This document shows positions 15,381-22,171 of a stretch of 38,509 nucleotides of DNA, in pieces (the first letter of the stretch is position 1; every line of letters starts with the position of its first letter). The stretch is from Candidatus Omnitrophota bacterium (GTDB lineage Bacteria; Omnitrophota; Gorgyraeia; Zapsychrales; Zapsychraceae). Position numbers and translations under genes: made by a program. Location: positions 1-38,509 of the forward strand of contig JAJDCB010000027.1 in the NCBI GenBank assembly GCA_029261065.1. Reading direction: 5' to 3'. Below the pieces are notes generated by a model. It saw only the letters and a program-made list of their open reading frames with translations. It was not told where the DNA came from and did not search any database.

Positions 15381-16373
15381 ATGACAAATAAAACGAAAAA
15401 TATAGAGACATCTAAAGGGCAAGTTGTTTTATATAAGAATAAATTTGAAGTCAAGTTTGAGCAGGAAACGGTATGGCTTAATCAAAAGCAAATGGCCGAG
15501 TTATTTCAGAAAGATTTAAGAACGGTCAATGAACATATATATAACGTTTACCAGGAGAAAGAGTTACAGAAATCTACAACTATCCGGAAATCCCGGATAG
15601 TTCAAAAAGAAGGAAAACGAGAGGTTACAAGAAATATTGAATTTTATAACCTTGATGTCATTATTTCGGTGGGGTACAGGATTAAATCTAAACAAGGGAC
15701 ACAATTTCGAATTTGGGCTACGAATGTACTCAGGAAACATTTAGTTGATGGATACACAATTAACGAAAAAAGACTTAAAATTGAACAGCATAAATATCAA
15801 GAATTGCAGAAATCCATTAGTTTGCTTGGTAATGTTACAAAATTATCATCAATTTCAGATGATGCAAGAGGGCTAATTCAAATCATTACAGAATACACCA
15901 AAGCACTAGATATTTTGGATGATTTTGATCATAAGAAACTATTAGTTCCTAAGGGAACAAAGAAAGCCAAGTTTGAATTGTCCTATGATGAAGCAAGAAA
16001 AGTTATTGAGGCTATGAAAAAGAAGTTTAAAGATTCTGATCTTGTAGGACAGGAGAAGGACAAAAGTTTCAAAAGTTCCATTGGGGCAATATATCAAACA
16101 TTTGGTAAAAAGGATGTTTATCCAACGGTTGAAGAAAAAGCGGCGCATTTATTATATTTTGTAACCAAGAATCATAGTTTTGTAGATGGTAACAAACGCA
16201 TCGCAGCGGCACTATTCGTTTGCTTTTTGCAGAAAAACGGTATTATCCTTCGCAAAAATGGAGAGAAGCGGATAGATAATAATACATTGGTTGCATTAAC
16301 ACTGATGGTTGCGGCAAGCAAGCCCGTAGAGAAAGATATGTTGATTAAAGTAATTTTAAATTTACTAAAATAA
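15381..16373 (+). CDS. RhuM-Fic/Doc fusion protein
   Basis: The 330-residue protein has an N-terminal RhuM (virulence protein) domain with the WLNQKQMAELFQKDLRTVNEHI DNA-binding-like helices and FYNLDVIISVGYRIKSKQGTQFRIWAT. A C-terminal Fic/Doc-type domain follows, with motif HSFVDGNKR at 265-273 (H265, D269, N271, R273), matching HxFx(D/E)GNxR. Fic-domain proteins transfer AMP, phosphate or other groups to targets; this fusion is widespread, is often found in mobile islands, and its target is unknown. Here it sits 16 bases after murD and is followed by a second copy of the murD 3' end, so it is probably an insertion. No antitoxin motif (S/T)xxxE(G/N) is obvious. Confidence 0.88.
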   Translation: MTNKTKNIETSKGQVVLYKNKFEVKFEQETVWLNQKQMAELFQKDLRTVNEHIYNVYQEKELQKSTTIRKSRIVQKEGKREVTRNIEFYNLDVIISVGYRIKSKQGTQFRIWATNVLRKHLVDGYTINEKRLKIEQHKYQELQKSISLLGNVTKLSSISDDARGLIQIITEYTKALDILDDFDHKKLLVPKGTKKAKFELSYDEARKVIEAMKKKFKDSDLVGQEKDKSFKSSIGAIYQTFGKKDVYPTVEEKAAHLLYFVTKNHSFVDGNKRIAAALFVCFLQKNGIILRKNGEKRIDNNTLVALTLMVAASKPVEKDMLIKVILNLLK

Positions 16374-16382
16374 ATGTGATCT

Positions 16383-16398
16383 GTCCCTTTTCGGGGAC
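16383..16398 (+). repeat. Small REP-like hairpin
   Basis: GTCCC and GGGAC pair around TTTTCG and are followed by a further TGTCCCG. It lies in the short gap between the RhuM-Fic stop and the duplicated murD tail, and resembles other RAYT-associated repeats in the window. Confidence 0.45.
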
Positions 16399-16412
16399 TG
16401 TCCCGTTTTCTC

Positions 16413-16460
16413 GAAGAGCGGGGGCGGGTATTTAAGGATATTGTTGAGAAGTTGACATAG
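16413..16460 (+). pseudogene. Duplicated 3' end of murD
   Basis: This 48-bp stretch matches 15317-15364 with five mismatches and encodes EERGRVFKDIVEKLT plus a stop, against EERGRVFKEIVEKLT in murD. The changes are synonymous except for one conservative E/D, so both copies were evolving as coding sequence. There is no start or other part of murD here. The two copies flank the RhuM-Fic gene as direct repeats. Confidence 0.9.
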
Positions 16461-16476
16461 GGTAATGTAGGGAAGC

Positions 16477-16603
16477 ATCCCAATCTTGTGATTTTATAAT
16501 TTTGTACCGTAAGATATTTCAAGCTCAAACAACTCCGCTTCGCTACGTAACTCGCGTGAAATATCTTACGGTACAAAATTATAGTGAATTACAAAACTGG
16601 GAT
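16477..16603. repeat. Long palindromic element 3 (127 bp)
   Basis: Arms of about 45 bases (16477-16521 and 16557-16603) share the inner 27 bases exactly (core TTGTACCGTAAGATATTTCA) and are imperfect further out. The loop at 16522-16556 contains GCTCAAACAACTCCGCTTCG and AACTCGC, nearly the same as the loop of element 1, although the stems are unrelated. No gene is encoded. Confidence 0.9.
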
Positions 16604-16650
16604 AGGCAGAGATGCACTGGGGTATGACTTTAATGAAGTTTTTTTATAAT

Positions 16651-16674
16651 AATTAGTAATCATAGGTACTAATT
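16651..16674. promoter_or_regulatory. Inverted repeat just upstream of the TPR gene
   Basis: AATTAGTA and TACTAATT form a perfect 8+8 inverted repeat with an eight-base spacer, 12 bases before the ATG at 16687. Size and place suit an operator for a dimeric regulator. The surrounding AT-richness raises the chance of coincidence. Confidence 0.35.
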
Positions 16675-16686
16675 CCTAATTTTAAA

Positions 16687-17565
16687 ATGAAGAATACAAT
16701 TATTAAAAAGTTAAGTATTACGCTGTTAGTGTTATTTTTTTCTACATCAATACTTTCTGCTTCTGAAGAGTCAGATATAAAATTTGGGTTCGCTATGGAT
16801 TTGTATAAAAATGGCAAAATACCGGAATCGTTGAAAGTAGCAAATGAAGCCATTTCTATAGATTCTAATAATTCAATATATTACACTTTCATGGGAAATA
16901 TTTATAAGCAGATAAAGCAGTATGATGAGAGTGAGCAAAATTTTAGAAAAGCTTTAAAAATAAATTCTAAGGATGGGGGGGCGTTAAACGGTTTAGCTGG
17001 GATATTTTCCCATATGGGGCAATCAACCCAAGCAATAAAATATTATAAAAAAGCTTTAAGAAATGGCTTAGATTATTATGGGGTATATGTAAATATTGGA
17101 CACGAATATCTAGTCCTTTATGAGAAGAGTGGCAAAGTAAAACATTTGTTTTTCTCAAAGGAAAATTTAGAAAAAGCAATTAAGCTTAATGAAAAAGCAT
17201 ATGATGCCCATAGTTATTTAGGTAAAGTTTTTATAAATTCATATGATTATGATAGTGCCATAGAAAGTCTCAAAAAATCCATAAAATATGCATCAGAATC
17301 GAGAATATTTTATGGAGACCTAAGTGGCGTGTATTATGACTTAGCATCTGCCTATTATAATAAAAAAAGATATGGTGAAGCAGTTAAAGCCTGTAAAGAG
17401 TCATTAGAAATATTACCCAATATCCCAGATGCCGTATTTCTTATGGGAGTTAGTTATGCTTATCTCGGTAATGAAGATGAGGCTGTTAAGCAATATCATA
17501 GTTTAGCAATCATTGATAAAATATCAGCTTCAACATTGTTGGAAGTGATTAATAAAAAATTCTAA
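16687..17565 (+). CDS. Secreted TPR-repeat protein
   Basis: The 292-residue protein has a signal peptide (KKLSITLLVLFFSTSILSAS) and then about seven tetratricopeptide repeats filling the rest, for example AFINIDSNN-like starts, YDESEQNFRKALKINSKDG, AIKYYKKALRNG and YGEAVKACKESLEILPNIPDA. TPR repeats make helical scaffolds for protein binding; the partner is unknown. It is the first of three AT-rich genes, each followed by a similar 88-bp repeat, inserted between murD and ftsW. It has no recognisable ribosome-binding site. It has no visible link to peptidoglycan synthesis, apart from export. Confidence 0.85.
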   Translation: MKNTIIKKLSITLLVLFFSTSILSASEESDIKFGFAMDLYKNGKIPESLKVANEAISIDSNNSIYYTFMGNIYKQIKQYDESEQNFRKALKINSKDGGALNGLAGIFSHMGQSTQAIKYYKKALRNGLDYYGVYVNIGHEYLVLYEKSGKVKHLFFSKENLEKAIKLNEKAYDAHSYLGKVFINSYDYDSAIESLKKSIKYASESRIFYGDLSGVYYDLASAYYNKKRYGEAVKACKESLEILPNIPDAVFLMGVSYAYLGNEDEAVKQYHSLAIIDKISASTLLEVINKKF

Positions 17566-17576
17566 AACAGTGAGTA

Positions 17577-17663
17577 AATAGTGTCGTTTCTCTTAATATT
17601 TTCTAAATCAAAGAGTTGCATTTAAATTAAAGCTGTTTAATTTCAGTTGTTTGTGAAACGATA
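17577..17663 (+). repeat. 88-bp cassette repeat, copy 1
   Basis: It begins AATAGTGTCGTTTCTC and ends TTTGTGAAACGATA, the ends being imperfect inverted repeats of each other. The centre carries TTTAAATTAAAG and TTTAATTTCAGTTG. It starts 11 bases after the TPR stop. It aligns base for base with copies 2 and 3 apart from a two-base gap. Confidence 0.88.
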
Positions 17664-17684
17664 CCATTTTCCCATTATACTTTT

Positions 17685-18413
17685 ATGAAAAATGATTTTA
17701 AAAAAGATCAAGTCAACCTTATAAATGAAGTTTGGGCAAAGGTACCTAAAATTTTTCGGAAAATTATAATTGTTGTTATTATTATTTCATCAATAGTAAT
17801 ATCTTTATTTAAATTAATTCCAAATAATGAACAAGTAAAAAATGTTAATTCAACAAAATTTGATATTAACAGTGAAACAGGCGATGTGCATGTTACACAA
17901 AATTACTACGGGAAAGATAATGAATTAAAAGAGAGAATTAATAAAATTGAGAAAAAAATTAAATCCGTGATTGATTCAAGAGAATTAGATGCATTTATTA
18001 CATCAATTTTTAAGAATCAAAAAGTTGAATCAATAAAACATTCTCAATTTGATAAAATACAAATTGTTAAACGAAATGATAAGTCCGCATTTGTAATAAT
18101 TAAACTTGACGAAATGCCAATAACAGAAACAATTGAATTATCTTGGTATATATACGATCAACCAGCAGCTTCATATAGTGCTTTTCATAATATGGTTCTG
18201 TTTAACTGGGCTGATGATGTCAGCAAGTTAAAAACAAAGAACTTCACATTGCGTTATGTTTCATCAAATCCATTAAATTTACCTAAGCTAAACTTTCGTA
18301 AAGAAAATGAATTCCTATTTGTTGGCAATTGGATTGGATTTAGATTATCAGATGGTACACCATTTAATATTGGAGATAGAAATAAGTTAAAACCTATAAA
18401 GAAATCAAACTAA
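17685..18413 (+). CDS. Membrane-anchored hypothetical protein with coiled coil
   Basis: The 242-residue protein has a basic cytoplasmic N-terminus, one membrane helix (about residues 27-46), a Gln/Asn/Val-rich linker (VHVTQNYYG), a coiled-coil stretch (about residues 83-100) and a C-terminal soluble domain of mixed beta character. No family is recognised. The VHVTQNYYG linker resembles stretches seen near coiled coils in some defence-associated membrane proteins, but that is only an impression. It has no ribosome-binding site, is AT-rich and lies between repeat copies 1 and 2, as the second cassette-like unit. It probably depends on transcription from upstream. Confidence 0.7.
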   Translation: MKNDFKKDQVNLINEVWAKVPKIFRKIIIVVIIISSIVISLFKLIPNNEQVKNVNSTKFDINSETGDVHVTQNYYGKDNELKERINKIEKKIKSVIDSRELDAFITSIFKNQKVESIKHSQFDKIQIVKRNDKSAFVIIKLDEMPITETIELSWYIYDQPAASYSAFHNMVLFNWADDVSKLKTKNFTLRYVSSNPLNLPKLNFRKENEFLFVGNWIGFRLSDGTPFNIGDRNKLKPIKKSN

Positions 18414-18424
18414 TAAACGTAAAA

Positions 18425-18513
18425 AATAGTGTCATTTTTCATGACATTTTCTAAAATAAAGGGTTGAATTTAAATTAAAGTTTTTTAATTTCAGTTGTTT
18501 GTGAGAAACGATA
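18425..18513 (+). repeat. 88-bp cassette repeat, copy 2
   Basis: It begins AATAGTGTCATTTTTC and ends TTTGTGAGAAACGATA, with inverted ends as in copy 1. It contains an extra internal palindrome (TGTCAT/ATGACA). It starts 11 bases after the preceding stop and ends 12 bases before the next gene. Confidence 0.88.
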
Positions 18514-18525
18514 GCACTTTTTCTA

Positions 18526-19032
18526 ATGCCTATTACACCATTTCATTTTGGCCCTGGATTTTTAGCGAAAGCTACTTTTACGAAATATTTTAGTTTTCGA
18601 ATATTTATGCTCACAAATGTTATCATTGATCTGGAGTCGATATATTTCGTTCTAACGAATCAATATCCGCTTCACAGATTTTTTCACACATATTTCGGAG
18701 CTACTATTATTGCTGTTGGATGCATCGTGGTTGGTAGACAAATTTGTTATCGATTAACTAGCATTTGGAATATGATTTTTAAAAGTTTTAAAACAATTAA
18801 TAAAGAAATTTCTGTTGTTGCGTTAATAATCACCGTTTTTGTTGGAACATATAGTCATATAATTCTGGACAGCATCATGCATCAGGATCTTTGTCCATTT
18901 TATCCATGGAATAAATCTAATGACCTGTTGCATATCTTAAGCTACGGTCAATTACATTTATTTTGTGTTTTAACGGGTGTCATTGGGATTGCTATTTATA
19001 GATTCAGAATAATGAATTCGATAAAAAAATAG
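18526..19032 (+). CDS. YdjM-like membrane protein (putative metal-dependent hydrolase)
   Basis: The 168-residue protein has four predicted membrane helices and the polar residues of the YdjM/LexA-binding membrane hydrolase-like family (PF04307): TPFHFGPG near the start, DLE near residue 36, HRFFHTY near 50, and YSHIILDSIMHQD near 110. These His/Asp residues would cluster at the membrane surface and may bind metal. The activity of this family is not established. It is the third cassette-like unit; its TAG stop lies inside repeat copy 3, so gene and repeat overlap. It lacks a ribosome-binding site. Confidence 0.72.
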   Translation: MPITPFHFGPGFLAKATFTKYFSFRIFMLTNVIIDLESIYFVLTNQYPLHRFFHTYFGATIIAVGCIVVGRQICYRLTSIWNMIFKSFKTINKEISVVALIITVFVGTYSHIILDSIMHQDLCPFYPWNKSNDLLHILSYGQLHLFCVLTGVIGIAIYRFRIMNSIKK

Positions 19033-19116
19033 TGACGTTTTTCATAACATTTTTTAAAATGAAGGGTTGACTTTAAATTAAAGTTGTTTAATTTCAGTTG
19101 TTTGTGAGAAACGACA
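19028..19116 (+). repeat. 88-bp cassette repeat, copy 3
   Basis: It begins AATAGTGACGTTTTTC and ends TTTGTGAGAAACGACA. It is the closest match to copy 2. The first bases contain the stop codon of the YdjM-like gene. After its end the sequence turns abruptly from AT-rich to balanced composition. Confidence 0.88.
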
Positions 19117-19127
19117 TCATTTTTTCG

Positions 19128-19190
19128 GTTTTTGACTACGATGGCGAATCGTGGCGCAAAGGTCTAATCGCCGCAACGTTTCAACCTTAG
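19128..19190 (+). pseudogene. Coding-like 3' remnant between repeat copy 3 and ftsW
   Basis: The frame reads VFDYDGESWRKGLIAATFQP and then a stop. It has normal amino-acid composition and no start; upstream it runs straight into repeat copy 3. This looks like the tail of a gene whose 5' part was lost when the repeat array arrived. The source family is not recognised. Confidence 0.35.
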
Positions 19191-19218
19191 TCTAAAGATA
19201 CGCAATAAGAAAAATCCT

Positions 19219-20319
19219 ATGAGAAACATTCGAATATCCATAGCCACGATCGTCGCCTTTCTAGTTTGCATTGGCATCGTTATGATTTATAGCTCAAGCG
19301 GGATTTATGCGCTTCAGGTTTTAAATGATAAGGCGTATTTTTTAAAGAGGCATTTGTTGTTTTTGTGTGTGGGTACGGTTTTAATGGCCGGTATTATGGT
19401 TTTTGATTATAGGGATTTGCGAAAAATGGCTAAGCCGATGTTGTTGATTTCTTTGGGGCTTTTGGTTTTGGTGCTTATTCCTGAGATTGGTAAGTCGCAT
19501 TTTGGGGCGCGGCGGTGGTTTAAGGTGGGGCCGTTTAGTTTTCAGCCGTCTGAGTTGACCAAGTTTGCCATGCTTATTTATGTGGCGGATTTTTTAGCTA
19601 GAAAGAAAGATAAGATTACAGAATTTCGGGAAGGGTTTTTGCCTGTGATGCTGGTTTTGGGGGCGAGTTGTTTGTTGATTGTTAAGCAGCCGGATTTAGG
19701 AACAACTTTACTTATTAGTAGTGTTGTTTTGATTATGATTTATATCGCAGGTGCGCGGTGGTTGCATTTAAGTATTTTAGGGGTTTTGGCTATGCCGGTG
19801 TTAGTTTTTTTGGTGGCCTCAGCTCCGTATCGTATGAAGAGAATTGTTTCTTTTTTGGATCCTTGGAAAGATAGTTTGGGTTCGGGCTTTCAATTAACGC
19901 AGTCTCAGATTGCGTTGGGTTCTGGTGGGTTTTGGGGCGTCGGATTAGGAAAGAGTATGCAGAAGTTGTTTTATCTGCCGGCGGCGCACACAGATTTTAT
20001 TCTCTCTATTGTAGGAGAGGAGTTAGGGTTAATTGGAACGCTGAGCGTTGTGATGTTATTTATGGCTTTTATTTGGCAAGGCGCGCGTATTGCAAAAAGA
20101 ACCACGGATCCATTTGGATATTTTTTATGTGTTGGTATTGTCTCGATGTTAGGGTTGCAGGCTGTTGTTAACATTGGTGTCAGTATAGGAGCCTTTCCAA
20201 CAAAGGGATTGCCGCTTCCTTTTGTGAGTTATGGTGGTTCAGCGCTCATTTTTCATATGCTTAGTGTGGGATTGTTGCTAAACATTTCACGTGTTGAAGA
20301 TCTTTGTGGGAGCCAATAG
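19219..20319 (+). CDS. ftsW: Peptidoglycan glycosyltransferase FtsW (SEDS family)
   Basis: The 366-residue protein has about ten membrane helices and polymerises lipid II at the septum with FtsI. SEDS landmarks are present: SSSGIYAL after helix 1, FGARRWFKVGPFSFQPSELTK, KQPDLGTTLL, RIVSFLDPW, QLTQSQIALGSGGFWGVGLG, the AHTDFILSIVGEELG loop carrying the conserved acidic residue region, and GLPLPFVSYGGSAL. It is complete. Three bases separate its stop from murG. The promoter or upstream transcript must cross the cassette-like insert. Confidence 0.95.
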   Translation: MRNIRISIATIVAFLVCIGIVMIYSSSGIYALQVLNDKAYFLKRHLLFLCVGTVLMAGIMVFDYRDLRKMAKPMLLISLGLLVLVLIPEIGKSHFGARRWFKVGPFSFQPSELTKFAMLIYVADFLARKKDKITEFREGFLPVMLVLGASCLLIVKQPDLGTTLLISSVVLIMIYIAGARWLHLSILGVLAMPVLVFLVASAPYRMKRIVSFLDPWKDSLGSGFQLTQSQIALGSGGFWGVGLGKSMQKLFYLPAAHTDFILSIVGEELGLIGTLSVVMLFMAFIWQGARIAKRTTDPFGYFLCVGIVSMLGLQAVVNIGVSIGAFPTKGLPLPFVSYGGSALIFHMLSVGLLLNISRVEDLCGSQ

Positions 20320-20321
20320 TT

Positions 20322-21392
20322 ATGAAAGTTGTTATTGCGACGGGTGGATCTGGCGGGCATTTGTTTCCAGCACTGGAGGTGGCTAAAGAGTTAAGAGCGA
20401 AACATCATGATGTTTTGTTTGTAGGGGCATTAAGTCGTTCGTTAGAAAAAATGACAGATATGGATTTTGCTTGTTTTGAACTTCCTGTGCGGGGGGTTGT
20501 TGGGAAATCGTTTGGTAAAAAAATAAAGTCTTTAGCTTTGATGGTTAAGTCCATTTGGATTGCGCGACGCATTATAAAAGATTCAAAGGCTGATGCGGTT
20601 TTAGGATTTGGCGGTTACGGAGCGTTTCCAGGCGTGATGGCGGCCATTTTAACACGGACGCCTTCGATGATTCATGAACAAAATGTTGAACCAGGTGAGG
20701 CGAATGCTTTATTAGGAAAATGGGTTAAGAAGGTCGCGATTAGTTTTGAAGAAGCGCGAAATCGTTTTAAGAAAGATAACATTGTTGTTACGGGGTGTCC
20801 TGCTTACGCTCAAGAATCTAAGAAATCAAGGGAAGAGATTATCAATGGTTTTGGTTTAAAATCGGATGTTAAAACGATTTTGGTTTTTGGTGGTAGCCAG
20901 GGGAGTAAGGCTATCAATGATTGCTTTTTAAAGGCAGCAGAATTGTTAAAAGATGAGATGCCTTTTCAGGTGATTCATAGTTGCGGATTTGATGATTTTA
21001 AGAGGATTGAGAAGCTTTATAAATCTTTTGATATTTCATGTGCCTTATTCCCATTTTTAGATAAAATGGGTGAGGCGTATCAAGTGAGTGATCTCGTTAT
21101 TTCGCGAGCAGGTGCTATGACGGTAACGGAGTTAGCCAAGTTTCATAAAAGAGCTATTTTTATTCCGTACCCTCATGCCAATGCGCATCAAAAAGCAAAT
21201 GCTCATTTGTTGGAAGCGCGCGGCATGGCTGAAATCATTGAAGAAAAATATTTAACGCCGAAGATGTTGGTGGATAAAATTAAGAATAACATTAAAACAT
21301 TAAATACAGAGCATTCAAAGAACACGAATGATTTGTATCAATCTCAGGCTGCAAAGAAGATAGCCGATGAGCTTGTATTACTAACAGCATGA
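20322..21392 (+). CDS. murG: Lipid II-forming GlcNAc transferase MurG
   Basis: The 356-residue GT-B glycosyltransferase adds GlcNAc to lipid I on the inner membrane face. Conserved parts are GGSGGHLFPALEVA at the N-terminus, GFGGYGAFPGVMAA, HEQNVEPG, the VFGGSQGSKAIND donor-site loop and SRAGAMTVTELAKF. The ATG at 20322 is preferred over an upstream one at 20304, since MKVVIATGGSGG is the standard N-terminus and the upstream codons fall inside ftsW. Its stop overlaps the next start by four bases (ATGA). Confidence 0.96.
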   Translation: MKVVIATGGSGGHLFPALEVAKELRAKHHDVLFVGALSRSLEKMTDMDFACFELPVRGVVGKSFGKKIKSLALMVKSIWIARRIIKDSKADAVLGFGGYGAFPGVMAAILTRTPSMIHEQNVEPGEANALLGKWVKKVAISFEEARNRFKKDNIVVTGCPAYAQESKKSREEIINGFGLKSDVKTILVFGGSQGSKAINDCFLKAAELLKDEMPFQVIHSCGFDDFKRIEKLYKSFDISCALFPFLDKMGEAYQVSDLVISRAGAMTVTELAKFHKRAIFIPYPHANAHQKANAHLLEARGMAEIIEEKYLTPKMLVDKIKNNIKTLNTEHSKNTNDLYQSQAAKKIADELVLLTA

Positions 21393-22171
21393 AAAATATT
21401 ATATTTTCAATTTTGATTCTGATAAGTGCTTTATCGTCTTCTGTTTTTGCAGAAGAGGATAAGGATTGGAAAGAATATAAACGACAACATTTCATAATTT
21501 ATTATAAAAATGCTCCAATTGATTTTGTTAAAGAAGTCGAGGATATGTCGGAATACTATTATACGACGATTAGTAAGAACATCGGATTCACGCGTTATAA
21601 TGCTTGGACGTGGGATGAACGGGCTAAGATTTATATTTATGATAATCCGGAAGATTATGTCGAGACTGGTAAGCAAATGCGATGGTCGCATGGGGTGGCA
21701 TCTCCCGAAGATCGTGTGATTCGTACCTTCCCAGCGGCGCATGGTTTTTTTGATTCGACGTTACCGCACGAATTAAGTCATATCGTTTTCAGAGAATTTG
21801 TTGGGTTTAATGCACGCGTTCCAGCCTGGTTTGAAGAGGGGGTTGCGATGTATCAAGAGAAAGCCAAACGTTGGGGGGCTCATGATACGGTTCGTCGTGC
21901 CATTGAGAATGGTGTTTTTATTTCGCTTGAGGAGTTAACACGTGCCAAATTATTTCATAAAGCGGATAAGGCGTTTATCAATTTATTTTATGCGGAAGCC
22001 GCGAGTGCCGTTAATTTTATGATTACTAAACATGGCAAGCATCGGTTTGTTAATCTTTGTCGGAAGATGAAAAAGGGATCGTCTTTTGAAGAGGCCCTTA
22101 AATCCGTTTATGTCAGATATCACACCATTGAAGATTTAAGTGAAGATTGGTATAAATTTTTAACACAATGA
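21389..22171 (+). CDS. Secreted gluzincin metalloprotease (peptidase MA-like)
   Basis: The 260-residue protein has a signal peptide (IIFSILILISALSSSVFA, cleavage after VFA) and a zinc-peptidase core: HELSH at 127-131 supplies two ligands and the general base E128, and WFEEGVAMY places E150 as the likely third ligand, the gluzincin arrangement of the MA clan. It overlaps murG and murC by four bases on either side, so it is translationally coupled to both. This suggests an envelope role tied to wall synthesis, such as trimming a division or cell-wall protein, but no substrate is known. The catalytic set is complete. Confidence 0.85.
   Translation: MKNIIFSILILISALSSSVFAEEDKDWKEYKRQHFIIYYKNAPIDFVKEVEDMSEYYYTTISKNIGFTRYNAWTWDERAKIYIYDNPEDYVETGKQMRWSHGVASPEDRVIRTFPAAHGFFDSTLPHELSHIVFREFVGFNARVPAWFEEGVAMYQEKAKRWGAHDTVRRAIENGVFISLEELTRAKLFHKADKAFINLFYAEAASAVNFMITKHGKHRFVNLCRKMKKGSSFEEALKSVYVRYHTIEDLSEDWYKFLTQ

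Noticed and set aside
17577-19116. Calling the three 88-bp repeats canonical attC sites
   Set aside because: GTTRRRY and RYYYAAC cores at matching positions are not found, so they are reported only as cassette-like repeats.
17577-19116. CRISPR array
   Set aside because: Repeat copies are separated by whole genes rather than short spacers, and no cas gene is present; no CRISPR was seen elsewhere in the window.
20304-20321. Upstream start for murG
   Set aside because: It would lie within ftsW and add six residues before the conserved N-terminus.
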